This document shows positions 36,305-48,718 of a stretch of DNA of 64,000 nucleotides, one piece after another. Origin of the DNA: Nageia nagi (Eukaryota; Pinophyta); NCBI GenBank assembly GCA_050084985.1, contig JBITNC010000001.1, positions 16,368,001 through 16,432,000 on the forward strand, given 5' to 3'. A model generated the notes under the pieces. The model did not search any database, was not told where the DNA came from, and worked only from the letters and a program-made list of their open reading frames with translations. How positions within the stretch are numbered: the stretch's first letter is position 1; each line of letters starts with the position of its first letter. A program made the translations under genes and the position numbers.

Positions 36305-37094
36305 CTCTTCTTTAATGCAATATTGGGATAGAGCGAGTAAGACAAAAGAAGAGAAAGTAAGAGAGTTCTCTTCCAAATAGATACAATAGAAATAAGAACT
36401 TTTTACATATTTATGAAGAAATATTTAATTTGAGATTCACTACTTTACCAAATACAATCAGTAACCATAATCAGTTTCAATGTACATGAAGTAGTCATCC
36501 AATTGGAAGTCATGAAGAGTCTCCTAGAGCCTGTATACTTGAGGTAAGTAACTTGCAATATCAAAAGAACCTGCAAGTTATAAGCAACTTAAATAACAAA
36601 ATCAATTAGATGCAACATATTCATCTCATCAAGGATAGATGAATCACACATATACCATCATGAACTGATCAATGGTGCACTATAAGTCATCACGAAGATG
36701 CCATGCCAAAAAACTTAGTCACTTGTTGTATATAAAAACATGTGTTGATTACAAAATAGAGCATGCACATATGAGTTTCTCACATATGGATAATTGAACA
36801 ATGTCAAAAAATACATAAGAGTTCCTCACATATGGATAACTTAACAGTGCTAGATTGATCAAAATAGAGCATGCACATACGAGCTTCTCACATATGGATA
36901 ACTAAATAGTGCTAAAAGACACATAAGAGTTCCTCACATATGGATAATTGAACAATGCTAGAATGGTCAATTTGTACAAATTTCTCATGCATAGCAAACT
37001 TACCACGAAGGTGTACAACAAAATTAACACTATACAGTACAAAATTCTCATAGGAATGAAGTTATCATCACAAATATAAATTCAACATAAGAAT

Positions 37095-38800
37095 TCAAAT
37101 TTCACTCCCTCTTAAAGGTAACTTCACTAACTCGATAGCATCCCTAAGGTTAAAGAATTGAGCTTTCAGGATGGGTTTGGTGAACAAATCAGTGGAGTTC
37201 AAGGTGGATGGACAATACTCTAGGTGTATGATGCCATCAAGAACCTTTTTTTTGATAAAATGGGCATGGAATTCCACATGTTTTATTCTCTAATAGAATA
37301 CATGATTTTTAGCTAAAGAAATAGCCGATTGATTGTCTAAAAAAATCAAAGATGAGCCACCTTGTTCATACCTAATTTCTTTTAGAAGATGGCTTAGCTA
37401 AATGGCTTCCTAGGCTGCAATAGACATGGCATGATATTTGACTTTTGTGATGGAAAGAGAAATAGTAGGTTGCTTCTTGGAAGCTTAAGAGATAGCATCT
37501 AAACCAATACTAAACACATACACAGAGGTTGACTTCCTATCATTTCTATTTTTTTCATAGTCAAAATCTAAGAATCTAGAGAGAACAAACGAAGGCAACT
37601 TGGAATACTTGAGAGCAAGATCCTTAGTCTCTGCAACATACCTCAAGATTTGCTTAATAGCATTGAAATGCTCCACATATAGTTTCTATATGAATCATAC
37701 CATCAGATTCATTGCAAAAGTAATATCTAACCTGAATATAGTCAAATACAAAAGATTACTAATTAATTTTCTGTAAGTTATAGCATTAGCCAACTAAGAG
37801 TTGGAGCTTAAAGAAATAGTGATTCTAAAAGAGACTAAGATTGTAGCATATCTACATTTCTCTATTTCAAACTTCTACAAGATATCTGATATATACTTAG
37901 ATTGATTGAAATAAGTACAATATTTGTATTAATACACTTGCATTCCAAGATAGTAGTGTAAGAGACCAAAATCAATCATTTCAAATGTTGCCTTAAGTTT
38001 GGATACGCACTCTTGAATGATTTCATCATTATTCTTAGTTATCAAAAGATCATCCACATAAAGGAGAATCAAAACCATGTCTTTTCTTTGATTGAGCACA
38101 TATAGATTAGAATCAGAAAAATATTTAAAGAATTCAATATTTGCAAAGTACCTTAAAATCTTTTTGTAAAAAGCTCGAAGTGCTCACTTAAGTCCATACA
38201 ATGACTTCTTTAGCTTGCACACAAAAGACTCTTTGCCTTCCACAATAAACCCTTCTGGTTGATTCATGAAGATTTTTACATTAAGTCACCATTGAGAAAT
38301 GCACTTTTGACATCAAGTTGAATTTTTTTTATTTTTGAGTTTTAGAAAGAGCAAAGATAACTCTCATAGTAGGCATCTTTGCCATGGAAGCAAAGATTTT
38401 CTTATAATCTACATTGTATTTCTAAGTAAAACATTTAGCTACTAACCTTGCCTTATATTTCTCAATATCTCCAACTGAATTGAACTTGATCTTGTAGATC
38501 CACTTATTTCCAATCACATTCTTTTCATTAAGATAAGAAACTAAATCCTAAGTCTTATTTTTTATAAGCACCTCATACTCCACTTTCATGGCTTCCATAC
38601 AACACTCGTGTCTTAGAAGCTTTTTTGAAAGTTGAAGGCTCATGCTTATTATCAATCTTGGTAATTAAAGATTTGCTCAAGGTCATGCTCCTTGTTAGCC
38701 TTTGAGTTGAAAAGTTTTATTCCTAAATGACTTATCTAGATCAATATCTAACCAGTTAGGAGCAATTGAAGATTTCTCTAGATCATCAACATCCTTATTA
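37095..38800 (-). pseudogene. Copia D reverse transcriptase and RNase H
   Basis: RT remnants run from about 38800 down: an SFLKSFVCKLKKSLYGL-like stretch near 38180-38240, a tract around the YVDD box near 38040-38070, and LGMQVYQ-like sequence near 37940. RNase H parts are YSKLPSFVLSRFLDFDYEKNRNDRKSTS (37520-37620; Y-S-aDwA-d---rkSTs) and FHAHFIKKKVLDGIIHLEY...STDLFTKPI at 37150-37270, the canonical element end. Stops separate the segments. Confidence 0.82.
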
Positions 38801-38899
38801 GAAGCTAATTCTTCAAGAAGTTCATTGAATTTTACATCTTTTAAAATAAACACGACTTTATAAGATGAAAAGTAGAGCCTATAACCTCTATGCTAAGTG

Positions 38900-39560
38900 T
38901 CATAACTTATAAAGATGCATTTTTTTTGTTTTTTTATCCAATTTCTTCTTTTTCTCAAAAATAATACAGGAGAATGCTTCACAACCAAACACCCTAAGGT
39001 GAGAAATGTTAGATTTTCTTTTTGACCAAGCCTTAAAAAGATTTTTAGTCTAAATTGCTTTTATGGAACACCTATTCAAGGTGTAAATAGTAGTGCTTAT
39101 AGCTTCATCTCATAAGAATTTAAGAAGATTACCCAACATGCATCTACCATTTTCATAATTATTTTATTTTTTATTTCAATAACACCATTCTGCTGAAGAG
39201 TGTATGGAATTATAAATTGCCTCTTAATTCCATACTTAGCACAATAGTCATTGAACTCATTGTTGTTATATTCTTTCCCATTATCTAATTTCAATATTTT
39301 GATTTTAAAGTTAGTTTGATTCTCAACAAAGGCCTTAAAAATCTTAAAACTTTTAAAAGTTTGGTCTTTATGCTTAAGTAGATACCCAAAGGTCATCCTA
39401 CTAAAGTCATCAATGAAAGTCAAGACGTAAGATGCTCCTTCAAGCGACTTAGTCTGAAATGGATCCATTAAATCTGAATGCACAAGTTGAAAAGGTTGAG
39501 ATGCTCTTGTTGCTTTATCTTTTTCAAACTTTTATCTATGCATCTTACCAAGAATGCACT
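38900..39560 (-). pseudogene. Copia D integrase
   Basis: An open stretch of 128 codons at 39097-39483 reads MHSDLMDPF, then YVLTFIDDFSRMTFGYLLKHK, FVENQTNFKIKILKLDNGKEY, YCAKYGIKRQFIIPYTLQQNG and VIEIKNKIIMKM. D...D...E residues of the integrase catalytic triad are represented (D in HSD, D in DNGKEY, E in VIEIKNK). The frame is closed on both sides by stops. Confidence 0.87.
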
Positions 39561-40129
39561 TCTCACATAGACCAATCGAATGAGAAATTAAAGGAAAACC
39601 TTCTACAAATTTTTGGTCTTTCATGACTTGAATACTCTTGTGGTTAAGGTGCCTTAAATGATGGTGCTAAAGATTACCTTTAGAACACACACTAAAAGCA
39701 AGACATATCTTTGATAGAACTTGATCTACAATGTAAAAGTTATCTTTCACAGATCTTTTAACCAATATGGTAAATTCTTTCTTAATGCACTAAGATTGAA
39801 AGTCGAACTCAAAAAAATACCCTTTTCTAATAACTTAGATCATGGAGAGAAAGTTCATCCTTAACTTAGGACCATAGAGAATATTTTCAAGAACTTTTCC
39901 ATGAATCAACACATTTCCAATTTCTTGGATTTTATTGATGGAGCTATCACCTATCACAACGTATCTTTTTTATACTTTGAAAGTTCTCAAACTTTTTCTT
40001 TTCAAAGCATAGGTGATTAATACAACCAGAATCAACAATCCATTTAGATGAAAAAAAGCGAGACATAAGTAGAACGTCGTAGTAAAACTAACATAAATAT
40101 CCTTCTTTCCTTTATAGTTCTTTACATTT

Positions 40130-41047
40130 TCATTACCTTTGTTCTTTTTCTCTTTTTTTTTATAGCAATCAACTTCTTTGTGACCTTGGATGCCATAATA
40201 GTTACAATTACCATCAAATTTTTTTTTAGGATATGGATTATTTGCTTTGTTTTTTTCTTCTCTTTATTTGAAATGGTTGTTGTTGTCGTTGTTCCTGTTG
40301 CTGTGGTTGTTGTTTCTGTTGTTCCTATTGCTGTTGTAGCCATTGCCTCTTTCCTCAAATCTTTTGAAGGAAGAAGGATAAGATTTCTTTTGATGGTTGA
40401 ACTTCTTGAAAGGAGTTTTGATTGCTCCAAAAGCAACGTTATTATCCTTAGAAGAAGAAATCAACATTTTATTACTAAGAATTTTCTCATACTTCAAAAG
40501 GTACTTTGAAAGGTTTTCAAAGGAAAAGACTTCTTCATCATCAAACTTTAGTTTCATAACCGTTACAAAGTTTTCAAACTTTGAAGAAAAACTTTGAAGA
40601 ATGATGAAGACCATGAACTCATCATTGATCCAATTGCACCCATAAGCAATAAGTTGGATCTTTAAGTCAATAATTTTATTCAAGTAAATAGCCATATTTT
40701 TATCTTCCCTTTGACAAGATTGAAGTAACTTTTGGAGTATAGTAAACCTTCTTGAAAAGTTTGAACCAAAGTAGATTTGCTTAAACTTATCCCATGTTTC
40801 TTTTGTTGAGGTTGAAGCAAAAATCATAAAAAGCTACATCATCTGAAATTGCACGGTAAATCATGGAGGTTGCTAACTCATTCTTTATGTTGTAAACCTC
40901 TAGTGTCTTCTTATTTGTAGGAGGTACAAAGTTTTCATTCACTATTTGCCAAAACTTCCTTGCTTGCAATTTAGCTCTTATATGTGGTTTCCAAATCTCA
41001 TAGTTGGAACCATCAAGAATGTGTTTGGGTAAAAATGATTCTCTCAT
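40130..41047 (-). pseudogene. Copia D gag
   Basis: It starts with MRESFLPKHILDGSNYEIWKPHI at 41047 (copia N-terminal L-G-NY--W) and continues, after a frameshift near 40800, in TKETWDKFKQIYFG, FTILQKLLQSCQ, MAIYLNKIIDLKIQLIAYG and FMVFIILQSFSSKFENFV (UBN2 domain). A low-complexity Asn/Arg stretch follows (40264-40370), then a knuckle CNYYGIQGHKEVDC at about 40170-40215, with the second Cys mutated. The ATG lies 52 bp inside the 5' LTR boundary, as usual for copia. Confidence 0.88.
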
Positions 41048-41485
41048 TTGCTTCTCTTGTGTTTACTATAAACAAGAAAAGTAAACCTCAAAAAATATTG
41101 AAGGAAAGCTTCCACACTTAGCTTTGATAATTTTTAAACAATCAAGATCACATAAAAGCTCTTAATTCACATGTAAATAAGATTATATGGGACTTCTGAT
41201 GTTGTCAACTAATATAAAAGATCATTCTAAGAAATGCATTATAAGCATCACCATAATAACACATGCAATTATCATACAATCTTTGATATCAAATAGTTGC
41301 CAAAATTTACGAACTGTTAAAATTGATGTTCTCTTGCCTTTTTTGTTTGTGTTTTTTTCAAGAATATAGATTGAGAAAGTGAATTGGTAAAAGAAATAGG
41401 AAAATTCACACATATCTGGTGCACTTGTTTTCTCGCATTCATTAAATTGTTCCGTAATTCAGAAAAATGTTTGAATAATTTGCAG

Positions 41486-41827
41486 GAATAATGATATCAA
41501 TTCTAAAATTTGTATTCAAGAACATTCCACAGATGAGTAACAAATCACAGTATTACAATATAATATTAGTTTTATTATTTGTTTGGCAACATTTTTATAT
41601 ATCCACTTTCTAGACTTGCAAAGTTAATAATCTAAGACATTTGTGTTATACAACTCTTTAAATGCTAGGGTGCATCAACTCAATGTTATGTGGCACTTCA
41701 TACTGGGCTCAAAGGAATCAATGGAAAGTACTTTTGTGACAACAATGAGGCAACACCTAGTGGGCGTGCCCTTCACAAGAACTTGGCCAAGCAGTTGTGG
41801 GAATTCAGTGAAAAATTGATTTCTTAA
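41486..41827 (+). pseudogene. SDR (Tic32-like) terminal exons, left arm
   Basis: Exon 41486-41532 and exon 41669-41827 join in frame to give FKNIPQ-GASTQCYVALH, GLKGINGKYFCDNNEATPSG and LAKQLWEFSEKLIS, then stop. This is the C-terminus of plant Tic32-like NAD(P)-dependent short-chain dehydrogenases (family pattern PQGAATTCYVALHP...G-YF-D-NEATPS...A-KLWEFSEKL). The catalytic YxxxK and Rossmann parts are not present. The acceptor sites are TGCAG and GCTAG. The donor after CCACAG is mutated to ATGAGT here. Confidence 0.85.
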
Positions 41828-44800
41828 TAAAAGGCTTGGCATCCCTTTGACATACAGTTTGGGTTTATGAATATTGGGCCTCCAGACTAGAAGGAAATTT
41901 ATGTCAATAGATTATCCTAGACATTTTCTGTTTTAGGTTTTGATATTATTGAGCATTCTTTAATGTTTTTTCATTCAATTGCCTAGTACACTCGCCACTA
42001 AGGAGGACTTGACCAAACAGTCTTGGGAATTCAGTGAAAATTTGTTTCCTTAATGGCTTTGAATGATTTGATGATGTCGTGTAGTTTCATCGAATAAAAT
42101 GCTCAGCATCTCTTTGAAATACAATTTTGAGTTTATGAATATTGGGCAGCCAAATTAGGGAAATTTATATTAATTCGTTTTGGTGCACAGTTATATTCTT
42201 GAGTATTTCTTATAGCTAACTTTATCATGTGAAACTTAGCGGTGAATGTTGTATTGGTATGTATCAATATATTGGTTAAATTTTATTTATTCATATGGTT
42301 ATAATTTTAATTAGATCAATTACCTTTCTAAGAATATATTTATCACCTGATGATTATGAAAGTATGTACAAGGTCTTTTAACACTTTTTCCTTACCTAAA
42401 AATTTAACTATCAACATTAATTGTTGTGTATGCATAATTTGTTATGGTATTGAATTATCCAAAGACTTTATTGAAGTTGAATTGATTGATTGAAGTATTT
42501 TTCGAATTTTATGAGTTAAGAAGATCATCTACAAATTCTATATAGCAGGATTGAAGAGGAGAATATTTTTGAGCTTTTCAAGAATTTGTCTCGATAGTTA
42601 AATCATAAATAGTATTCTTCACAAATTATATTTTTTAAGAGATTTGTGCAGAATTATCTTCCTGGTTGTGAATTTGTATTCCTAGCAAATGATTGCAAAA
42701 AATTAGATAAGGTTGTAGTTTAAAATTTTCCTATTTTTGTTATTTGGCCTTCATTTTCAAACTTAAAATGTTTTTTGGCAATTAGAGGAGGGTTGACGAA
42801 AGTCAACTTTAAATTTTGACCATTGGAGGGTTAAAAGATTTGTTGGGCATAGTTTTGGAGGGTTCAAATTTTGATGGGCATAAATTTAAGGTAAAAGAGG
42901 TAGATGAACTTCTGAGATGTCACAAATTGTAAGCATTTTCTAGAGATTTTTTGCATCTTTTTTAACTTGTGTATTTTAGGAGGTCATAACTTTGGATTTA
43001 TGTGAAGTTTCGATTTGATTATTATTTTTTAATTAACTAATTTATTTTATTTCTATAGATCTATATATTAAAAAATTTACCATGTTTTTTTGCATTTTTT
43101 TTTAATAATTAATATTCATATGACCTTAAGTTTCGATGTGATTATTATTTTTTAATTAACTAATTTATTTTATTTATATAACCTTGTTGAAAACTATAAG
43201 ACGCAAAAAGTCCATGTAGAGAGTCATAAATGAAGAATCTTCAACATAAGACATGTTATATAATCCCTCGTCCTATTTGACATCACTATCTTCATCCTCA
43301 CATAAAGAGGAATCCATGAAATAATAGGTACCCAATGCCATGATTGCACCTTAACTATCATCATCATGATAAATACTTGTTACTAAAAGAACCATAAAAG
43401 CTCTTAATATTTGAGTCTTCAAAAAATATTCCTATACATACAACCAATACTCATAAGCATGAAAATTCATACAAGTATGGATGATACAAAATACAAATCA
43501 TTATCATTAAAATTACTAAAAACAAACTTCCAACGTCATAAGTACCACTATTATTCTATCTTTCAAAGCAAAATAATTATGCATATCAAATTTCACTAGA
43601 TCCATTTATATTTTATTAAAAAAACATGGTAAATTTTTTAATATATAGATCTATAGAAATAAAATAAATTAGTTAATTAAAAAATAATAATCACATCGAA
43701 ACTTCACATAAATACAAAGTTATGACCTCCTAAAATACACAAGTTAAAAAAGATGCAAAAAAAATCTCTAAAAAATGCTTACAATTTGTGACATCTCAGA
43801 AGTTCATCTACCTCTTTTACCTTAAAATTTATGCCCATCAAAATTTGAACCCTCCAAAACTATGCCCAACAAATCTTTTAACCCTCAAATGGTCAAAATT
43901 TAAAGTTGACTTTCCTCAACCCTCCTCTAATTGCCAAAAAAACATTTTAAGTTTGAAAATGAAAGCCAAATAACAAAAATAGGAAAATGTTAAACTACAA
44001 CCTTATCTAATTTTTTGTAATCATTTGCTAGGAATACAAATTCACAACCAGGAAGATAATTCTGCACAAATCTCTTAAAAAAAAATGTGAAGAATACTAT
44101 TTATGATTTAACTATCGAGACAAATTCTTGAAAAGTTCAAAAATATTCTCCTCTTCAATCCTGCTATATAGAATTTGTAGATGATCTTCTTAACTCATAA
44201 AATTCGAAAAATACTTCAAGCATCCGTAGAAAACTTAATCAATCAATTCAACTTCAATAAAGTCTTTGGATAATTCAGTACCATAACAAATTATGCATAC
44301 ACAATAATTAATATTGATAGTTAAATTTTTAGGTAAGGAAAAAGTGTTAAAAGACCTTGTACATACTTTCATAATCACCAGGTAATAAATATATTCTTAG
44401 AAAGGTAATTGATCTAATTAAAATTATAACCATATGAATAAATAAGATTTAACCAATATATTGATACATACCAATACAACATTCACCGCTAAGTTTCACA
44501 TGATAAAGTCAGCTATAAGAAATACTCAAGAATATAACTGTGCACCAAGACCAATTAATATAAATTTCCCTAATTTGGCTGCCCAATATTCATAAACTCA
44601 AAACTGTATTTCAAAGAGATGCTGAGCATTTTATTCGATGAAACTACACGACATCATCAAATCATTCAAAGCCATTAAGAAAATAAATTTTCATTGAATT
44701 CCCAAGACTATTTGGTCAAGTCCTCCTTAGTGGCTAGTGTACTAGGCATTTGAATGAAAAAACATTTAAGGAATGCTCAATAATATCAAAACCTAAAACA

Positions 44801-44902
44801 GAAAATGTCCAAGAAGATCTATTGACATAAATTTCCTTCCAGTCTGGCGGCCCAATATTCATAAACCCAAACTGTATGTCAAAGGGATGCCAAGCCTTTT
44901 TA

Positions 44903-45245
44903 TTAAGAAATCAATTTTTCACTGAATTCCCACAACTGCTTGGCCAAGTTCTTGTCAAGGGCACGCCCACTAGGTGTTGCCTCATTGTTGTCACAAAAGT
45001 ACTTTCCATTGATTCCTTTGAGCCCAGTATGAAGTGCCACATAACATTGAGTTGATGCACCCTAGCATTTAAAGAGTTGTATAACACAAATGTCTCAGTA
45101 TTATTAACTTTGCAAGTCTAGAAAGTGGATATATAAAAATGTCGCCAAACAAACAATAAAACTAATATTATATTGTAATACTGTGATTTGTTACTCACCT
45201 GTGGAATGTTCTTGAATACAAATTTTAGAATTGATATCATTATTC
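44903..45245 (-). pseudogene. SDR (Tic32-like) terminal exons, right arm
   Basis: This is a mirror copy on the minus strand: exon 45245-45199, intron, exon 45061-44903. Here the 5' splice site after CCACAG is still GTGAGT. The encoded segments match the left arm. That the two copies differ by point mutations shows the palindrome is real sequence and not a mirrored assembly error. Confidence 0.85.
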
Positions 45246-45553
45246 CTGCAAATTATTCAAACATTTTTCTGAATTACGGAACAATTAAATGAATGCGAGA
45301 AAACAAGTGCACCAGATATGTGTGAATTTTCCTATTTCTTCTACCAATTCACTTTCTCAATCTATATTCTTGAAAAAAACACGAACAAAAAAGGCAAGAG
45401 AACATCAATTTTAACAGTTCGTAAATTATGGCAACTATTTGATATCAAAGATTGTATGATAAGTGCATGTGTTATTATGGTGATGCATTTCTTAGACTGA
45501 TCTTTTATATTAGTTGACAACATCAGAAGTCCCATATAATCTTATTTGCATGT

Positions 45554-47503
45554 CTATTAGGGACTTCTGAATTAAACATTTCAGTTTGTTGAGATGTTTT
45601 TCCTTTGTTTAAAACATTAACCAAGTGATAGCAAAGCAACATTTATTTTCAAATCATGACTTGAAACTTATAAATCGACAAAGCCAAAGAGTAAGAGTCA
45701 ACTTGTCACATTAGAAACCATAAAATATTCATAGCACTAAAACTATAACCAGAGATTTCCATTTCATGAACATCAAATTTATACTGAAGTCCCCACATAC
45801 ACATAAATTACAAATAGTTCAAAACATTAAAAATACAGATACCTAAAATTCAACTGTATAGATTTCACTCCATGAACAATGAACCATGCTCAGTCCCAAC
45901 ACCAAGCATGATCCTCATTTGTGCACCTGTTCCTCATCTGTATAAACACTAAGGAAACATCCATCTCACTTAGAACCAGCTTCGCACTCATCTGTGTGCA
46001 TTGAATAACCGTCATATTCCATCCCAATTCTAGAATGCCAACTGACACCCAACAAAGGTACAGAAGCCAGACATCTTTGTAACTGAATCTTGATAAATTT
46101 GTATAAAGCATGCCATATGTACTATTGTGTGCTCTCAATGAAGGTTTTAAACTTCTAACTTACTTAATTCTTTCCCACAATACTTCTGATAAGTAAGGTT
46201 TACAGGAATTCAGAGTCTCATATTCCTTCATGAATGCATATTGTCAAAAGTTCATTTAAGTTAACTGTGTGTTTGTATTCATCTAAGAATTCTTAACTTC
46301 CTTGTGTTTGGAGTAGTGCTCTAACCAACACATCATAAATCATAGTGTGGATAATTTGTTATCAGAGTAGGATTGCAACAATGTATCTTCTCAAGGTTTG
46401 CAATTATATAGTTTGCTCAAAATTTGTTATAGAAATAATAAAGACAATTGAACGACAAACCATCATTAACAGAAATTGAATATTTTAGAATCCCAAGGTA
46501 AGAGCCATTAAGTCATTGAAAAGAGCCAGTATCTGTGGAACAAAATCAACAGTTGCAGAAGGAACTTCAGGTACACAAAGGGTCCCCAGGTTTTACCAAG
46601 AAGCTAGTAGTCTTGAAGGTACAATACACCCACCTGTTGTGGCCAACACAACACACCCCAAATTCCAGCGAATTTTGGGGACACTCAAATTTTGGCAAGA
46701 GAAACTGTTGTGCCCACAAAATACACTCCTAAATCTGGCAATTTTGGGGACTTCTTCGGCCAAAAAAATGAGGAAAATCACATTGGAAGCATAGGATGAA
46801 AGAAATATCAAGGAATATAGGCACCGGGAAGAGGAAATGTTAAACCTATGTTACGACCACCCAGGGGTTTAAAAAGAGTATATCTACAGCATCCAGAGAT
46901 TTTCAGGAGCACTGGAGGTGATTTTGGACCAATTCAGTGTTACAGGCAGCAAAATGGCAAAGTAGCATTCAAACAGGAGTCTCCAGAAAATAAAATGTAA
47001 AATTAAGGTATCAAGAGTGCTAGAAAGTGAAAACCCCTAAGTACATCATTTTGGACATGTAAGAAGTTTAAATTGATGAAGTCTCTCAATCTCCTCTTAG
47101 GCGCATGAAAACAGGGCCTTAAAATTGTGAAAAATGCAAAAAAAGACCAAAAGCAGGCTCAAGCGCATCATTTTGGGGTATTAACAAGCTCCAAGTTGTA
47201 AAATTTGGCATTCCTCCCTCACGCACATGCAAAAAGGGTCTTAAAACTCTTAAGTGAATTGGTGCGAAATGGTTTAAGAAGCTTAAAAAAGGTAAAAGAA
47301 GACACAAAATGGTCAAAAATATCTCCCAAAGGCCAGGTGCATGAAAAATGGTGATTAAAATTTGTAAAAGGTAAAATCCTTGCACCTAGATGGAAGAAAT
47401 GAAGCCATAAATTGTGCCCTAAGCTTCCAATTCCTAAACCAAAGCTTAAAGACCTGAAGGGAGCAAGATCATGCACAAGGATAGTTTTGGGAGGTTCAAA
47501 AGA
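45554..47503. other. No recognisable gene; 46.8-47.5 kb is loosely repetitive
   Basis: 45554-46500 is unique-looking AT-rich sequence with only short frames. A minus-strand frame of 82 codons at 45890-46138 matches nothing I know. From about 46500 the plus strand becomes purine-rich, with recurring CATCATTTTG and CTTAAAA motifs that continue on the other side of the element at 52966-54050. So 46.8-47.5 and 53.0-54.0 kb were probably one piece before that insertion. Confidence 0.45.
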
Positions 47504-48684
47504 TGTCCCCCTTGCATAATTGTAAATAATTATGGAATCCAACGGATTCCCCTTTGTATTATATTTTATTATTGTTATTGTGCTTTAAGTTAATACTTGG
47601 TATAGAAGACTTAATGAGTCAATGGACCCCATTATGAGACCCAAGTGGGATGTCTCCCTTCCAAGTATAGATTAGGTGTTTTAATGTACTTGGAGATCCC
47701 GGTACATGATTGTGGGAATCCCAAGGTCTATTTAGCACTTAAGTGGATGGATGACCACTTGTACACATGCACCAGCCTTGGAGAGACTCCTAGACCCCCA
47801 CGTTGGCCCATTATGACACCTCAACACCCACGCATGAATCCCTAGACCCACATTACGCATGAGTGGCACTCCAAACCCCCACGTTGGCATTAATTGCTCC
47901 TAGGTACCCACGTTAGGCATGCGTCACCCCTAGGCACCTATGTTGGGCATTTTGGGTCTCCAAGAGGCTAACGTTGGATTATGGGAGCCAAGTGATGACT
48001 CCTAGGTGCAATCCAAATCCAGTGATGTGTTATAAAAGGCATTGGAGCCTCATAGCTGGATATGCTTGATTATTATTATCTTTGATACCATCCAGAGGAA
48101 AAGAGAATTAGTGCAGCACTAAGCAAACCCCTAGATGCAACATCTAGGAGGATTAGTAGGCTGAGGGACCCTATTAGTCTACGGCTTTGGTGTAGCACCC
48201 TAGCCCATTCGATGGTATTCTAAGGTTGAGCTTCTACCATTCAGTTGGCTGCCAGGATTTGAGAAGGGCTCCTTTGGTGGAGAGGATTTAGGTTTTGAGG
48301 GAGCAAGACTATCCTATCCGTCTGTCTAGCTTGAGGATACATGTTGTGCCCTAGTTGGCTCCTTTGAGATCAACGTCAACCTTATTGGGCCTGGTATTGT
48401 ATTGTTGCTACTTCATATCATTAATACAACCATTAGGCAGTTTGATCTCCATATTACCTTGTATACTTGTCAATGTTTGTATCATTGGATTACTATTGTG
48501 CATGTATGCTTATGTAAGCTATATGTTGGCATTGTGAGGGTTTGAATATTGGTAATGCTAGTATTGGCCAATCATTGTTAATATTGTGTTGTTTAGGCTT
48601 AATTTGGATGCCCTAGACCAGATGTTAGGGTTTACTTACATTGTTTGAGTTGTTTGCACTTGATTTTGTAATTGGATCTATATA
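47504..48684 (+). repeat. 5' LTR of element G
   Basis: Near-identical partner of 51785-52965. It contains a 30-bp-period block at 47794-47995 (CCCACGTTGGCATT..., CCCACGTTAGGCAT..., CCTATGTTGGGCAT...). TATAAAAGGCATTGGAGCC near 48031 is a probable core promoter. The last bases GGATCTATA precede the primer-binding site. Confidence 0.88.
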
Positions 48685-48685
48685 G

Positions 48686-48697
48686 TGGTATTAGAGC
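48686..48697 (+). promoter_or_regulatory. Primer-binding site of element G
   Basis: TGGTATTAGAGC lies one base after the 5' LTR. It matches 11 of 12 bases of the site complementary to plant initiator tRNA-Met, which primes minus-strand DNA synthesis. Confidence 0.85.
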
Positions 48698-48718
48698 TTG
48701 GATCTGGCCAACCTGTGA

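Larger units (their letters stand above)
35807..41168 (-). mobile_element. Copia element D, upstream LTR truncated
   Basis: The 3' LTR is 35807-36304 (498 bp; plus strand starts TGAAGGAA, ends CCAACA). A polypurine-like stretch TTAAAGAAGAG follows at 36305-36315. The 5' LTR starts at 41099 with the same TGAAGGAA and can be followed for about 70 bp, to 41168, where the inverted-repeat element begins. The rest of it is missing. In between, the minus strand carries gag, integrase, RT and RNase H remnants in copia order. The element is dead. Possible left target flank is CATAT; the right flank is lost. Confidence 0.85.
41169..45553. mobile_element. Large foldback (inverted-repeat) element carrying dehydrogenase exons
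   Basis: The left arm 41169-43091 (1,923 bp) and right arm 43618-45553 (1,936 bp) are reverse complements with scattered differences. The spacer is 526 bp. The arm ends are ACATG(T/C)AAATAAG. Part of the arm (TTTCGATGTGATTATTATTT block) is repeated in the spacer at 43130-43180. Each arm contains the last two exons of a short-chain dehydrogenase gene in opposite orientation, plus a second partial copy of the last exon with its 3' flank (about 41985-42160 in the left arm). No transposase and no clear target-site duplication are visible. It lies in the 5' LTR of copia D. A transcript through it would fold into a hairpin of about 1.9 kb. Confidence 0.88.

Noticed and set aside
41169-45553. Palindrome as an assembly artefact
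   Set aside because: The arms differ by point changes and indels (1,923 versus 1,936 bp, donor GTGAGT versus ATGAGT), which a mirrored assembly error would not produce.
48355-48537. 60-codon hydrophobic frame repeated at 52635-52817
   Set aside because: Both lie in the paired LTRs of element G; the duplication reflects the LTR pair, not gene conservation.
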